Positions 55,781 through 64,000 of a DNA stretch of 64,000 nt are shown piece by piece (position 1 is the stretch's first letter; each line of letters starts with the position of its first letter). The position numbers and the translations under genes were made by a program. A model generated the notes under the pieces. The model ran no database searches. It saw nothing but the letters and a program-made list of their open reading frames with translations, and was not told the origin of the DNA. This DNA is from Phenylobacterium sp. RIFCSPHIGHO2_01_FULL_69_31 (GTDB taxonomy: Bacteria; Pseudomonadota; Alphaproteobacteria; Caulobacterales; Caulobacteraceae): the NCBI RefSeq assembly GCF_001824475.1, contig NZ_MHXN01000004.1:1-64000 (forward strand). Direction: 5' to 3'.

Positions 55781-57730
55781 ATGGCGAAGAACCCGGAAAG
55801 CCCCCTGGAGCCCTTCAAGCGCGCGCTGGCCCATGCCGCGCGTTCGCTGGCCGAGACCCCGGACCTGGAGATCGTCTACTCCGGCGAGGGGCCGCAGCTC
55901 TCCGGCAACCGGGCCGTGCTGCCACACCCGCCGCGGGACCTGACGCCCGAGGACGCCGCCCGCATCCGCGGCCTGGCCGACCAGATGGCCCTGCGCATCG
56001 CCCACCACGACCCGGCCGCGCACGCCAAGACCCGCCCCCGGTCCGGCGCCGGCCAGCCGATCTACGACGCCCTGGAGCAGGCCCGCATCGAGGCGATCGG
56101 CGCGAACGCCATGGGCGGGGTGAAGGGCAACCTGAAGGCGGTGATGGATCACGCCTGGGCCCGCAAGGTCTACAACGAGGTCGAGGCCATGGCGAACCCG
56201 CCCCTGGCCGAGATCGTCTCGCTGATGGTCCGCGAGCGCCTGACGGGCGAGCCGCCGCCGCCGACGGCGCGGGCGCTGGTGGACATGTTCCGCGGCGACA
56301 TCGAGGCCAAGGCCGGCGAGGACCTCGAGAAGCTGGAAGGCACGCTTCACGACCAGAAGGCCTTCGCGCGGATCGCCCGGGCGATCATCCGCGACCTGGA
56401 GATGGGCGACGACCTGTCGGACGCGCCGGAACAGCCCGACGACGACAGCGAGGGCAAGGACGAGGGCGACCCCGAGGCCTCCGAGGACAACGACGACGGC
56501 GAGGGCGAGAGCCAGTCGCCGCAGCAGACGGCGATGGACGACGACGAGACCACGGCCCGCGAGGCCGAGGACGCCGACAGCCAGATGATGCAGTCGGAGG
56601 AAGATCCCGACGCCGAGGACACCGACGAACCGCCGGACATGGGCGACGGCGACCAGCCCGCGCGCCCGGACCCGTCGGGCGACAACCGCGCGATCACCTA
56701 CAAGGTCTTCACCACCGCCCACGACGAGATCGTGGCCGCCGAGGAGCTGTGCGATCCCGAGGAACTGACCCGCCTGCGGGCCTATCTCGACCAGCAATTG
56801 GCCAGCGTGTCGAACGTGGTCTCGCGCCTGGCCAACCGGCTGCAACGCAAGCTGCTGGCGCAACAGAACCGTTCCTGGTCCTTCGACCTGGAGGAGGGCC
56901 TGCTGGACACTGCGCGCCTGACGCGGGTGATCACCGACCCTACCGCGTCCCTCGCCTTCAAGGAGGAGGAGGACACCGAGTTCCGGGACACGGTCGTCAC
57001 CATCCTGATCGACAACTCGGGCTCGATGCGGGGCCGCCCGATCATGGTGGCCGCCGTCTGCGCGGACATCCTGGCGCGCACCCTGGAGCGTTGCGGGGTC
57101 AAGACCGAGATCCTGGGCTTCACGACGCGCGCCTGGAAGGGCGGCTCCTCGCGCGAGGACTGGCTGAAGGCCGGCAAGCCCGCCCAGCCCGGCCGCCTGA
57201 ACGACCTGCGCCACATCATCTACAAGGCCGCCGATGCGCCCTGGCGCCGCGCCCGACGCAACCTCGGCCTGATGATGCGCGAAGGCCTGCTGAAGGAGAA
57301 CATCGACGGCGAAGCCCTGATGTGGGCCCACCAGCGGCTGATCGGCCGCCCGGAGGCGCGCCGGATCCTGCTGGTGATCTCGGACGGGGCTCCGGTCGAC
57401 GATTCCACCCTGTCGGTGAACTCGGGCCACTACCTGGAGCGCCACCTGCGCGAGGTGATCGGGGAGATCGAGGCCAAGAGCCCGGTCCAGCTCATCGCCA
57501 TCGGTATCGGCCATGACGTCACCCGCTACTACAAGAACGCCGTGACCATCGTGGACGTGGAGCAGCTCGCCGGGGCCATGGTTGAACAGCTCGCCGACCT
57601 GTTCGACGAGGAGGTCCGGCGGGTGACGCGCAAGAACGCCAACCTGCTGGCGCCGCCGCCGAACACTCAAGGGCCGCAGGGGCCGGCGCGGCGTTCGACC
57701 TTCAAGGAAGTCCGGAGGGCCACCGCTTGA
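55781..57730 (+). CDS. cobT: Cobaltochelatase subunit CobT
   Basis: The 649-residue protein has an N-terminal helical domain (1-210), a very acidic middle (about 215-300, rich in Asp/Glu) and a C-terminal von Willebrand A domain with the MIDAS motif [16 protein letters not shown] (about 405-420) and [12 protein letters not shown]. CobT works with CobS as the AAA+ motor of the CobNST cobalt chelatase. It begins with [20 protein letters not shown]. The phytase-like gene begins in its stop codon. CobS is at 49.7 kb. Confidence 0.93.
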   Translation: MAKNPESPLEPFKRALAHAARSLAETPDLEIVYSGEGPQLSGNRAVLPHPPRDLTPEDAARIRGLADQMALRIAHHDPAAHAKTRPRSGAGQPIYDALEQARIEAIGANAMGGVKGNLKAVMDHAWARKVYNEVEAMANPPLAEIVSLMVRERLTGEPPPPTARALVDMFRGDIEAKAGEDLEKLEGTLHDQKAFARIARAIIRDLEMGDDLSDAPEQPDDDSEGKDEGDPEASEDNDDGEGESQSPQQTAMDDDETTAREAEDADSQMMQSEEDPDAEDTDEPPDMGDGDQPARPDPSGDNRAITYKVFTTAHDEIVAAEELCDPEELTRLRAYLDQQLASVSNVVSRLANRLQRKLLAQQNRSWSFDLEEGLLDTARLTRVITDPTASLAFKEEEDTEFRDTVVTILIDNSGSMRGRPIMVAAVCADILARTLERCGVKTEILGFTTRAWKGGSSREDWLKAGKPAQPGRLNDLRHIIYKAADAPWRRARRNLGLMMREGLLKENIDGEALMWAHQRLIGRPEARRILLVISDGAPVDDSTLSVNSGHYLERHLREVIGEIEAKSPVQLIAIGIGHDVTRYYKNAVTIVDVEQLAGAMVEQLADLFDEEVRRVTRKNANLLAPPPNTQGPQGPARRSTFKEVRRATA

Positions 57731-58710
57731 GGCGGATCGCCGGCCTGGCGCTCGCGCTGGCGCTGGGATCGTGCGCGGCGCCGATGGCGCCGCTGCCTCT
57801 GCAGCCGGTCGCCGTCGGGGCGGCGATACAGGTGGACGCCGAGGCCGTACCCATGGATCCGAGCGATCCGGGCCGTGAGCGGATCGGCAACTTCACCTAT
57901 GCCGGCGGCCTGGTGCTCACTTCGCGCCAGACGAGCCGGCTGCATGGGCTCTCAGACCTGAAGGTCTCGCCGGACGGTCGGCTGCTGGCGATCGGCGATC
58001 AATCCGACCTGCTGGAAGCCCGCGTCGTGCTGGACGCCAACGGCCGGCTGGCCGGTCTCACCGACGCCACGATGATCGCCCTGAAGGAGACGACCGGCGC
58101 CGACCTCTACGTCGGCGGGCAGCGCGAGTACGACTCGGAAGGGATCGCCCGGCTCGCGAACGGCGACATCCTTGTCAGCTTTGAGCAGCACGACCGGATC
58201 CTGCTGTTCGCCAGGGACGGCGCCCTGCCCCGCCCGGTTCCGCAGCCCGATGTGAAGTTCACCGACAACAAGGGGATGGAGGCGCTGATCGCCGCCCCGG
58301 ACGTCGCCGCCGACGCCTATCGCGTGGGACTGGAAGACCGCGGCTGGACCTTCGTCTGCCGAATCTCGACGACCTGCGTCCGCGACCGCGACCTGGACCT
58401 CGCCGGCTCGGAACTGGTGGCGATGGACAACCTGCCGGGCGGTGGGCTGGCCTACCTGCTGCGGAGCTATTCGGTGCTGCGGGGCAATGTGGTCCAGCTT
58501 CGGATCCTGGACCGGACCGGCCGGCTGGTCGACAGCCTGGAGATCGCCCGGCCGCTGACCGTGGACAACCTGGAAGGCCTTGCGGCCGCGCCGCAGCCGG
58601 ACGGCCGCGTGCGATTCTACCTCGTCTCGGACGACAACTTCGGCTTCTACGACGGCCGGCCCACGGGCCAGCGGACCCTGCTGCTGGCCTTCGATTGGAC
58701 GCGCCCCTAA
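57727..58710 (+). CDS. Phytase-like (esterase-like) exported lipoprotein
   Basis: The protein of about 327 residues starts at a TTG overlapping the cobT stop and opens with [19 protein letters not shown], where LGSC is a lipobox with Cys16. The body is a beta-propeller of the phytase-like domain: [49 protein letters not shown] and [17 protein letters not shown]. It belongs to the group named for esterase-like activity of phytase, but its substrate is not clear. Cotranscription with cobT looks forced by the overlap. A strong terminator follows. Confidence 0.82.
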   Translation: MRRIAGLALALALGSCAAPMAPLPLQPVAVGAAIQVDAEAVPMDPSDPGRERIGNFTYAGGLVLTSRQTSRLHGLSDLKVSPDGRLLAIGDQSDLLEARVVLDANGRLAGLTDATMIALKETTGADLYVGGQREYDSEGIARLANGDILVSFEQHDRILLFARDGALPRPVPQPDVKFTDNKGMEALIAAPDVAADAYRVGLEDRGWTFVCRISTTCVRDRDLDLAGSELVAMDNLPGGGLAYLLRSYSVLRGNVVQLRILDRTGRLVDSLEIARPLTVDNLEGLAAAPQPDGRVRFYLVSDDNFGFYDGRPTGQRTLLLAFDWTRP

Positions 58711-58743
58711 GCGCCACCGGCCGCGCCGCGAAAGCCACAAGCA

Positions 58744-58773
58744 AAAAGGCCGCCCGGTAAGGGGCGGCCTTTT
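58744..58773. terminator. Bidirectional intrinsic terminator
   Basis: AAAAGGCCGCCC and GGGCGGCCTTTT form a 12-bp stem flanked by A- and T-tracts, so both strands end in U-runs. It lies between the convergent phytase-like gene and rpmB. Confidence 0.92.
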
Positions 58774-58795
58774 CAAACTCTCAGAGCGCGACGGC

Positions 58796-59092
58796 TCAGG
58801 CCGCGGCTTGCTCGGCCAGCTTGGCCTTCACTTGGCGCTTGATCTTCAGCGCCTTGGCCGAGAGGACCTCGTCCTTGGCCTTCAGCAGGACGGCGTCGAG
58901 GCCCCCGCGGAAGTCCAGGGTGCGCAGCGCCGCGTTGGTGATGCGCAGGTTGAACGACTGGCCCAGCGCCTCCGACTGAACGGTGGTGGCCACCAGGTTC
59001 GGCATGAACCGGCGCTTGGTCTTGATGTTCGAGTGGCTCACGTTGTGGCCGACCATCGGCCCGACACCCGTGATTTCGCAGCGGCGCGACAT
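58796..59092 (-). CDS. rpmB: 50S ribosomal protein L28
   Basis: The 98-residue protein [22 protein letters not shown] is a clear L28, with the [12 protein letters not shown] and [15 protein letters not shown] regions. It ends in an Ala-rich tail. Like many alphaproteobacterial L28 proteins it is longer than that of E. coli. It terminates at the bidirectional hairpin. Confidence 0.96.
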   Translation of the reverse strand: MSRRCEITGVGPMVGHNVSHSNIKTKRRFMPNLVATTVQSEALGQSFNLRITNAALRTLDFRGGLDAVLLKAKDEVLSAKALKIKRQVKAKLAEQAAA

Positions 59093-59242
59093 AGCGAATA
59101 CCTTCGCGTGGAAATGGATGTGCGACGGACTAGGTCCGCGCAAGGAGCGGGCGATATAGAGGAAGGCCCCCTTCCGCGTCAAGGCGAGGCGGAAAGAAGT
59201 CCAATCGGTCGCGCCCGAAGATGAAGCCTCGTTGTGGGCCGA

Positions 59243-59288
59243 AGCGATTCAGATACAATATGTCGTAGGGAACGAAAGCTGAATCGCT
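59243..59288. repeat. Long-armed inverted repeat in the rpmB/ICL-like intergenic region
   Basis: AGCGATTCAG (59243-59252) is repeated inverted as CTGAATCGCT (59279-59288) with a 26-base spacer. Two more related copies, GTGATTCGG and GCGATTCG, follow at about 59297-59315. The 281-base gap contains no gene. It may be an operator cluster for either divergent gene, or an RNA structure. Confidence 0.45.
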
Positions 59289-59373
59289 GCGAGTCAGTGA
59301 TTCGGTCGCGATTCGTTTCGCGCCCGTTCTCTGCTTCAGCTTCCAGCGTTAAGCCTTGCCGTGGGAGGGTCCG

Positions 59374-60189
59374 ATGACGACTCCGTCCGAGAAGCGCGCG
59401 CGATTCCGGAAGCTGCACGAAGCCGGCTGCTTCGTGATCCCGAACCCCTGGGACGTGGGCAGCGCGAGGATGCTGCAGGCGCTGGGCTTCCCCGCCCTGG
59501 CCTCAACAAGCTCTGGATTCGCCTGGTCGACCGGCCGGCTCGACAACGAGGTCCCGCTCGCCGACATGCTGGCGCACCTCGCAGTCCTGGCCGCCGCCAC
59601 CGACCTGCCGCTGAACGCCGACTTCGAGAACGGCTATGCCGACGCGCCGGAGGCCGTGGCCGCAAACGTGCGCCTGGCCTTGGACGCGGGCGTGGCGGGG
59701 CTGTCCATCGAGGACATGAGCCACGATGGCGGCAAGCCCCTCTACGAGACGGCGCTGGCTGTGGAGCGCGTGAAGGCGGCGCGGGCCGCCGTGGACGCCG
59801 AGGGATCGGGCGCGGTCCTGGTGGCGCGGGCCGAGGGACTGCTGATCGGCCAGATGGACCTGCGGCAGACGCTGGACCGGCTCGTCCTGCTCGCAGAGGC
59901 GGGCGCGGACTGCCTCTATGCGCCTGGCCTGCGGACGGCGGAGGACGTGGCCGCAGCGGTCGGGGCCGTGGCGCCGAAGCCGCTGAACGTCCTGATGTGG
60001 ACCAAGGGACTGACCGTGGCGGAGCTGGCCGACCTGGGCGTGCGGCGGATCAGCGTCGGCGGCGCCCTCGCCCGGGTCGCCTGGGCCGGCTTCCTCGGCG
60101 CCGCCCGCGAGATCGCCATCGAGGGCCGCTTCGACCGTCTGGGCGAGGCGGCCACGGGCGCCGAACTGAACGCCCTGCTCCGGCCGTAG
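59374..60189 (+). CDS. Isocitrate lyase/PEP mutase superfamily protein
   Basis: The protein of about 271 residues has the TIM-barrel pattern FVIPNPWDVGSARML, PLNADFENGYAD (metal-binding Asp/Glu) and VAGLSIEDMSHDGG. The CGH loop that carries the catalytic Cys in isocitrate and methylisocitrate lyases is absent (replaced by DGGKPLYE), so it is probably an oxaloacetate decarboxylase-like or phosphonopyruvate hydrolase-like enzyme. ATG 59374 follows GGGAGGG. Confidence 0.85.
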   Translation: MTTPSEKRARFRKLHEAGCFVIPNPWDVGSARMLQALGFPALASTSSGFAWSTGRLDNEVPLADMLAHLAVLAAATDLPLNADFENGYADAPEAVAANVRLALDAGVAGLSIEDMSHDGGKPLYETALAVERVKAARAAVDAEGSGAVLVARAEGLLIGQMDLRQTLDRLVLLAEAGADCLYAPGLRTAEDVAAAVGAVAPKPLNVLMWTKGLTVAELADLGVRRISVGGALARVAWAGFLGAAREIAIEGRFDRLGEAATGAELNALLRP

Positions 60190-60191
60190 GG

Positions 60192-61112
60192 CTACAGCCG
60201 CACCCAGCCCCGGCCTTCGTGACCGAAGGCGAACCGGTCGGGGTGGAGAATCTCGGCGATCATCTCGGCCGACTCCACCAGCCGCGGCCCTGGCCGGTTG
60301 AAGTAGTGGTGGCCGTCGATGACGTAGACCTGCCCGCGGCGCACGGCGGAAAGCGCCGCCCATTCGGGGCGCCCCTGCAGCTGCGGCAGGTCCGCCAGGC
60401 TCTGTTCGATGGTGAAACCGCAGGGAAGCAGCAGGATGACGTCGGGGTCGGCCGCGGCCAGCGCGCCCCAGTCCAGCCACGGCGAGTGCTGGCCCGGCGT
60501 GGCGAACAGGCTCTGGCCGCCCGCCGCTTCGATCAGTTCGGGCATCCAGTTGCCGCCGGCCATCAGCGGATCGATCCATTCGATGGCGGCGACGGTCGGC
60601 TGGTAGGCGGCGCGCCCGGCGGTTTCGCGGATTGCGGTCAGGCGGCCCTGCAGCGTCGCGATGGCCCGCTCCGCCGCGGTGTCCGCGCCGAGCGCCTGCC
60701 CCACCTTGCGCATGTCGCCCCAGACGTCGGAGAGGTCGTTGGGCTCCAGCGAAACAAGGGCCGGCGCCATGCCGGTCCATTCGCACAACGCGTCCTCCAG
60801 GTCGCCGGGCGTGACCGCGCAAATGGCGCACTGGGTCTGGGTCAGGATCAGGTCCGGCTTCAGCGCCCGCAGGCGCTCGGCGTCGACGCGATAGACCGAG
60901 ACGCCCTGGGCGATGATCTCGTTTACCCGGCGGTCGATGTCGCGGGACGTGCCGTCCAGGCGCACCTTGGTTTCGCTCAGCGCCGGCAGATGCCGCACCT
61001 GCGGAGGAAAGTCGCATTGGTGCGAGCGGCCGACGAGGTGGTCGGCCATGCCGACCGCGGCGACGATCTCGGTGGCGCTGGGCAACAAGGAGACGATGCG
61101 GAGCCCGCTCAT
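60192..61112 (-). CDS. BtuF-like cobalamin-binding protein without signal peptide
   Basis: The protein of about 306 residues has the fold of B12 and iron-siderophore binding proteins: MSGLRIVSLLPSATEIVAAVG opens, followed by LVGRSHQCDFP, LILTQTQCAICAV, the VWGDMRKVGQALG linker helix and QVYVIDGHHYFNRPGPRLV. No signal peptide is visible, so it may be cytosolic or held at the membrane by the overlapping partner gene (four-base overlap at 61109). The riboswitch upstream makes a cobalamin role likely. Confidence 0.82.
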   Translation of the reverse strand: MSGLRIVSLLPSATEIVAAVGMADHLVGRSHQCDFPPQVRHLPALSETKVRLDGTSRDIDRRVNEIIAQGVSVYRVDAERLRALKPDLILTQTQCAICAVTPGDLEDALCEWTGMAPALVSLEPNDLSDVWGDMRKVGQALGADTAAERAIATLQGRLTAIRETAGRAAYQPTVAAIEWIDPLMAGGNWMPELIEAAGGQSLFATPGQHSPWLDWGALAAADPDVILLLPCGFTIEQSLADLPQLQGRPEWAALSAVRRGQVYVIDGHHYFNRPGPRLVESAEMIAEILHPDRFAFGHEGRGWVRL

Positions 61113-61651
61113 GCCGCCCGCCCGAAGGCCGGGAGCGTCAGGCCGGCGCGGCGCAGGGCGGCGTCGATCGCTAGCAGGATCGCCAGCCAGACGGCGTTGA
61201 CGAGGCCCACGAGGCTGATGACCCCGGGCCGCACCTCGCAGGCGCCGGTGACGACCTGCTCCACACCCAGGATCACGACCTGGTTGGCCACAAAGGCGGC
61301 GACGAAGGCCGCGCCCGCCCGCAGCCATACGGGCTGGCCCGCGAAGGCCCGCGACGCCGGCGCGGCGGCAAGCGTGGCGGCCAGGGCGGCGACGCCCAGC
61401 CCCACGCCCCACGAAACGGTCTGGGCGTCCCGCGGATAGTCGTGCAGGCCGAAGCCGACGGCCTGGCCCGCCAGCCAGACGGCGGCTGTCAGCAGGAGCG
61501 CCCGGCCCAGCGGCAGGGCGCCGGCGGCGATCACCGCCACGGCGACCAGGGGCTCCAGGCAGCCGGCCAGGAAGGAGCCGCCCACGACCAGGGCGACGAG
61601 ACCTGCAGACCACAGGCCCGAACGGGAGGGTGGAGAAACGATGGAAGACAT
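61109..61651 (-). CDS. Multi-spanning membrane protein controlled by a cobalamin riboswitch
   Basis: The 180-residue protein has about five to six hydrophobic segments (for example VALVVGGSFLAGCLEPLVAVAV, LLLTAAVWLAGQAVGF and AAFVAAFVANQVVILGVEQVV), charged residues only in the loops, and a GACEVRPG motif. No named family is recognised. Its place directly after a cobalamin riboswitch and overlap with a BtuF-like gene suggest a vitamin B12, cobinamide or cobalt transport component. Confidence 0.75.
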   Translation of the reverse strand: MSSIVSPPSRSGLWSAGLVALVVGGSFLAGCLEPLVAVAVIAAGALPLGRALLLTAAVWLAGQAVGFGLHDYPRDAQTVSWGVGLGVAALAATLAAAPASRAFAGQPVWLRAGAAFVAAFVANQVVILGVEQVVTGACEVRPGVISLVGLVNAVWLAILLAIDAALRRAGLTLPAFGRAA

Positions 61652-61734
61652 GGGCCGAAACCTCGCGGCGAACGTGACACGTCACCGCGACGAACATGGG
61701 CGCCCCCGGAGAAGCCCCCGAGCCGGTCCATCCA

Positions 61735-61935
61735 CATCGGCGCACCCCGTCCGACGTGGTCGCGCGTGACCACGGCTTGTGGCAGGTCTCCTGGCTCGCG
61801 GCTCGTCGCCTCGGACCGGCCTTCCCAGGACCTTTCGACCCCAGTGGCTGTGTTGGTCTTCGACTCGCCGCTTACAGTTGCGGGGGCAGCCGCGGCCTTG
61901 TGCGCGAGCGCACGCACCGCATTCCCTTTTGAGCC
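61735..61935 (-). promoter_or_regulatory. Cobalamin riboswitch
   Basis: On the minus strand the conserved core elements appear in order: GCAACTG at 61881-61875, GCCACTGG at 61848-61841, GGGAAGGC at 61826-61819 and the B12-box-like GAGCCAGGAGACCTGCCACAAG region at about 61797-61776. Their order and spacing are those of the adenosylcobalamin riboswitch. A GTGGTC/GACCAC stem follows (61776-61755) and may be part of the expression platform. The whole 61652-62003 gap contains only this element. It should reduce expression of the downstream genes when B12 is abundant. The outer limits are approximate. Confidence 0.9.
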
Positions 61936-62003
61936 CTTGCGGGCGCCACGCGCGATGATTGCCCCGGCGCGGCCGGAGCGGTCAAGGCGCGGCGGCCCTG
62001 CGC

Positions 62004-62705
62004 CTACTCGGCGGCGGCGAGGGTGGTGGTCGCGGGACGGTATTGCGCAACGATCATCCGGGTCGCGTCGAGGCGGGCGCCGCGCCGGTCGATGATCTCC
62101 AGGTGCACGTGGTCGGTCATACCGCCCGGGTACTTCCGCTGCAGCGAATGCGCCTTGCCGATCGGCCGCCCGATGGCCACCGCGTCGCCCACGTCGACGG
62201 TCGGCTTCAGGTAGAAGACCCGGGCGGCGTAGTTCAGGGCCGGATTGGTGATCTCGACGAACTTCAGGCTCTGATCGCCCGCATAGGCGTAGCCGATCTT
62301 TGTGACATAGCCGGAGATCGGCGCATCGACGTCCTGGCCCGCCTCGGCGCGGTAGTCCACGCCCTCGTGCCGGCGGCTGCCGCCGTCGCGGCGGGCCCCG
62401 AACTGGCCGGCGCCATAGGCGTCGTGCTCGCGAGGCTCGAGTCCGGTCGGATTGGCGAAGTCCGCGCGGCCGTCGCCATCGACGTCTGCGCCGTCCCAGA
62501 CCCGTTCCATCGGCGCGGGTTCGGCGGGGGGATCCGCCTGCTCCATGGCGCGTTCCACGGCTGTCGCCAGAGTGATCCGATGCTCCGGCTGGCTGAGCGG
62601 CGCCGCAGCAGCAGCTGTCGCGGTGACAAGCGCGACTATAGATACCAACAGCGCAGGTTTCGTTTCGACCAACTCAAGCAAACGCGCGGGAACGCCCAAC
62701 TTCAT
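62004..62705 (-). CDS. M23-family peptidase
   Basis: The protein of about 233 residues has an N-terminal hydrophobic segment (about 17-38) and the LytM fold: GSRRHEGVDYRAEAG gives the first zinc His and Asp, and GMTDHVHLEII gives the HxH. All zinc ligands are present, so it is probably an active periplasmic peptidoglycan endopeptidase. An Asp-rich DGADVDGDGRADF calcium-like loop lies upstream of the catalytic domain, which is unusual. ATG 62705 follows AAGGATC. Confidence 0.88.
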   Translation of the reverse strand: MKLGVPARLLELVETKPALLVSIVALVTATAAAAAPLSQPEHRITLATAVERAMEQADPPAEPAPMERVWDGADVDGDGRADFANPTGLEPREHDAYGAGQFGARRDGGSRRHEGVDYRAEAGQDVDAPISGYVTKIGYAYAGDQSLKFVEITNPALNYAARVFYLKPTVDVGDAVAIGRPIGKAHSLQRKYPGGMTDHVHLEIIDRRGARLDATRMIVAQYRPATTTLAAAE

Positions 62706-62917
62706 CCAGGATCCTTCACTCAACAAATGCACGCCGCACCTGGACTATTGCCAAGCTTCGTGGCGGTTTGACTGGAACGCCGCGCCAAATGCAGCGATGT
62801 GATGGGTCCTGGCTTCGGACCGGGGCGAAAAATAGGCGAAGCCGCCAAATTTAACCATGCGACCGGTCGCCGCCGGGCGAACACGGTTCCCATTGCACCG
62901 TTCAGCGGCACCTGTTA

Positions 62918-62941
62918 CTAAACGGCCAGTCAGTTATTTAG
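62918..62941. promoter_or_regulatory. Candidate TetR operator
   Basis: CTAAA (62918-62922) and TTTAG (62937-62941) are arms of an imperfect dyad, with CGGCCAGTCAGT between, 13 bases before the TetR gene ATG. TetR regulators in this class often bind AGTCAGT-like sequences near their own start. Binding is inferred. Confidence 0.4.
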
Positions 62942-62953
62942 AAAGCACATCCC

Positions 62954-63592
62954 ATGGACGCCGGCGCGCCCAAGTTCCGTAGACGGAAGGCCGATCGGCC
63001 CGCGGAAATCGTGCAGGCCGCCCTCGCGGTGTTCGCTGAAAAGGGGTTCGCGGCGGCGAAGCTGGAGGACATCGCTCGCCAAGCGGGGGTGTCGAAGGGC
63101 GCGATCTACCTCTACTTCGAGACCAAGGAAGACATCTTCCGCGCCGTCGTCGGCCAGGCCATCGCACCCAACGTCGTCGCGGTGAAGGCCATGGCCGCTG
63201 CCCATCCCGGCCCGCTCGCCGACCTCCTGCGCGGGGTGACTGGCCATATCGCCGGCATCGTCACGCACACGCCGCTGGGCTGCGTACTGAAGATGGTGGT
63301 CGGCGAGGCGCGGAATTTCCCGGAAATCGCGCGGGTCTGGCACGATGAACTGGTGTCCCAGGCCCTCGGGACCCTGACGGCCGCCATTGCCGCCGCCCAG
63401 GCGCGGGGCGAGGTCAAGCCCGGCGATCCCCGCATCTACGCTCTGCAGCTCATCGCCCCGCTGCTCGTCGCGGTGCTCTGGCGCGAGACTTTCGTGCCGG
63501 TCGGCGCGGAGCCGTTCGACCTGCCGGCCGTGATGAGCCAGCACATCGACACCCTGCTGTTGGGCCTGCTCACGGAAGGAGCCCGCCCATGA
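62954..63592 (+). CDS. TetR/AcrR-family regulator
   Basis: The 212-residue repressor has the N-terminal HTH (about 18-60: EIVQAALAVFAEKGF, ARQAGVSKGAIYLYFETKEDIF) and a helical ligand domain of the AcrR type. It likely controls itself and the HlyD-like secretion protein that starts in its stop codon. Such pairs normally precede an ABC or RND efflux pump. The inducer is unknown. Confidence 0.92.
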   Translation: MDAGAPKFRRRKADRPAEIVQAALAVFAEKGFAAAKLEDIARQAGVSKGAIYLYFETKEDIFRAVVGQAIAPNVVAVKAMAAAHPGPLADLLRGVTGHIAGIVTHTPLGCVLKMVVGEARNFPEIARVWHDELVSQALGTLTAAIAAAQARGEVKPGDPRIYALQLIAPLLVAVLWRETFVPVGAEPFDLPAVMSQHIDTLLLGLLTEGARP

Positions 63593-64000
63593 ACCGTCAG
63601 CGCCTGCTGGTGGCCGGCCTGATCGGCGCGGCCGCCGTGATCGCCGGCCTGGTCATCTGGGTCCCGCGGATGGACCGGCCCGCCACCCTCTCCGGCTATA
63701 TCGAGGGCGAGCCGCTGTACATGGCCGCGCCGGTCGCCGGAACGGTTCGCCAGGTGAGCGTGGTGCGCGGCCAGGACGTGGCGGCCGGTGAGGCGCTGTT
63801 CGTCGTCGACCCCGCCCAGGTGCGCGCCCAGGCCGACCAGGCCTCTGCGGAGGCCGCCGCCGCCCAGGCTCAGGCGCAGGACGCCCGCAAGGGCCAGCGG
63901 CCGGCGGAGCTGGCGGTGTTCGAGGCCAACATCGCAGCCGCCGAGGCCCGTGCCCGCGACGCCCACGCCGACCTGCGCCGGGTCCAGCCCCTGGTCCGAC
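63589..64000 (+). CDS. HlyD-family membrane-fusion protein (partial, cut by window)
   Basis: The first 137 residues are present. An N-terminal membrane helix (MNRQRLLVAGLIGAAAVIAG) is followed by a biotinyl-lipoyl-like half (SGYIEGEPLYMAAPVAGTVR, VVRGQDVAAGEALFVVDP) and an Ala/Gln-rich coiled coil (about 75-137). It joins inner-membrane exporters to an outer-membrane channel. It overlaps the TetR gene by four bases, and its C-terminus lies beyond the window. Confidence 0.92.
   Translation, partial: MNRQRLLVAGLIGAAAVIAGLVIWVPRMDRPATLSGYIEGEPLYMAAPVAGTVRQVSVVRGQDVAAGEALFVVDPAQVRAQADQASAEAAAAQAQAQDARKGQRPAELAVFEANIAAAEARARDAHADLRRVQPLVR

Overview
This is a high-GC chromosomal window with very tight, overlapping gene packing. 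The gene families present (UrcA family, CobS/CobT-type cobaltochelatase, DUF6880, DUF1328, a cobalamin-riboswitch operon, many TTG/GTG starts) point to an alphaproteobacterium, most likely Caulobacterales (a Phenylobacterium-like organism). That placement is inferred from gene content and protein style; no rRNA gene is present to confirm it.

The most coherent region is about 2.3-18.6 kb, a compact partial-denitrification locus. It contains copper nitrite reductase (nirK), a hemerythrin-domain protein, pseudoazurin, a Crp/Fnr regulator of the NnrR/Dnr type, oxygen-independent coproporphyrinogen oxidase (hemN), a single-subunit quinol nitric oxide reductase (norZ), a TonB-dependent receptor with a PepSY membrane partner, a 52-residue ORF, an Nfu-type Fe-S carrier, and a complete napEFDABC periplasmic nitrate reductase operon. 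Together they reduce nitrate to nitrite to NO to N2O. No nosZ is present here, so N2O is the end product as far as this window shows. Five 14-bp TTG-N8-CAA boxes lie upstream of nirK, the hemerythrin gene, pseudoazurin, norZ and the TonB receptor. All sit 57-85 bp from the start codons, and most have a TA-containing -10-like hexamer at the class II spacing, so I read them as one NO-responsive regulon run by the local regulator. The nap operon lacks such a box and has a different inverted repeat.

From 18.7 to 49.6 kb is ordinary accessory and housekeeping metabolism: acyl-CoA dehydrogenase, monooxygenase-like protein, TerB-DnaJ protein, a fused 5-oxoprolinase, two PLP aminotransferases, thioesterase, dicarboxylate symporter, cyclophilin, crystallin-fold protein, pirin, UrcA, a receiver-only response regulator, a three-gene molybdenum hydroxylase operon, BolA, a DnaJ-like protein, a globin-coupled chemoreceptor, a GntR-slipin operon with a palindromic operator over its start, an exported AHL-lactonase-like hydrolase beside an acyl-CoA synthetase, an aldo/keto reductase, an MHS transporter, a PPOX flavoprotein and a TauD dioxygenase.

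From 49.7 to 61.9 kb there is a cobalamin theme. cobS and cobT are separated by about 5 kb of unrelated genes (hydrolases, a PQQ dehydrogenase, DUF1328). A cobalamin riboswitch at about 61.7-61.9 kb on the minus strand precedes a multi-spanning membrane protein overlapped by a signal-less BtuF-like protein. The window ends with an M23 peptidase and a TetR-HlyD pair cut by the window edge. I saw no tRNA, rRNA, CRISPR array or insertion sequence.
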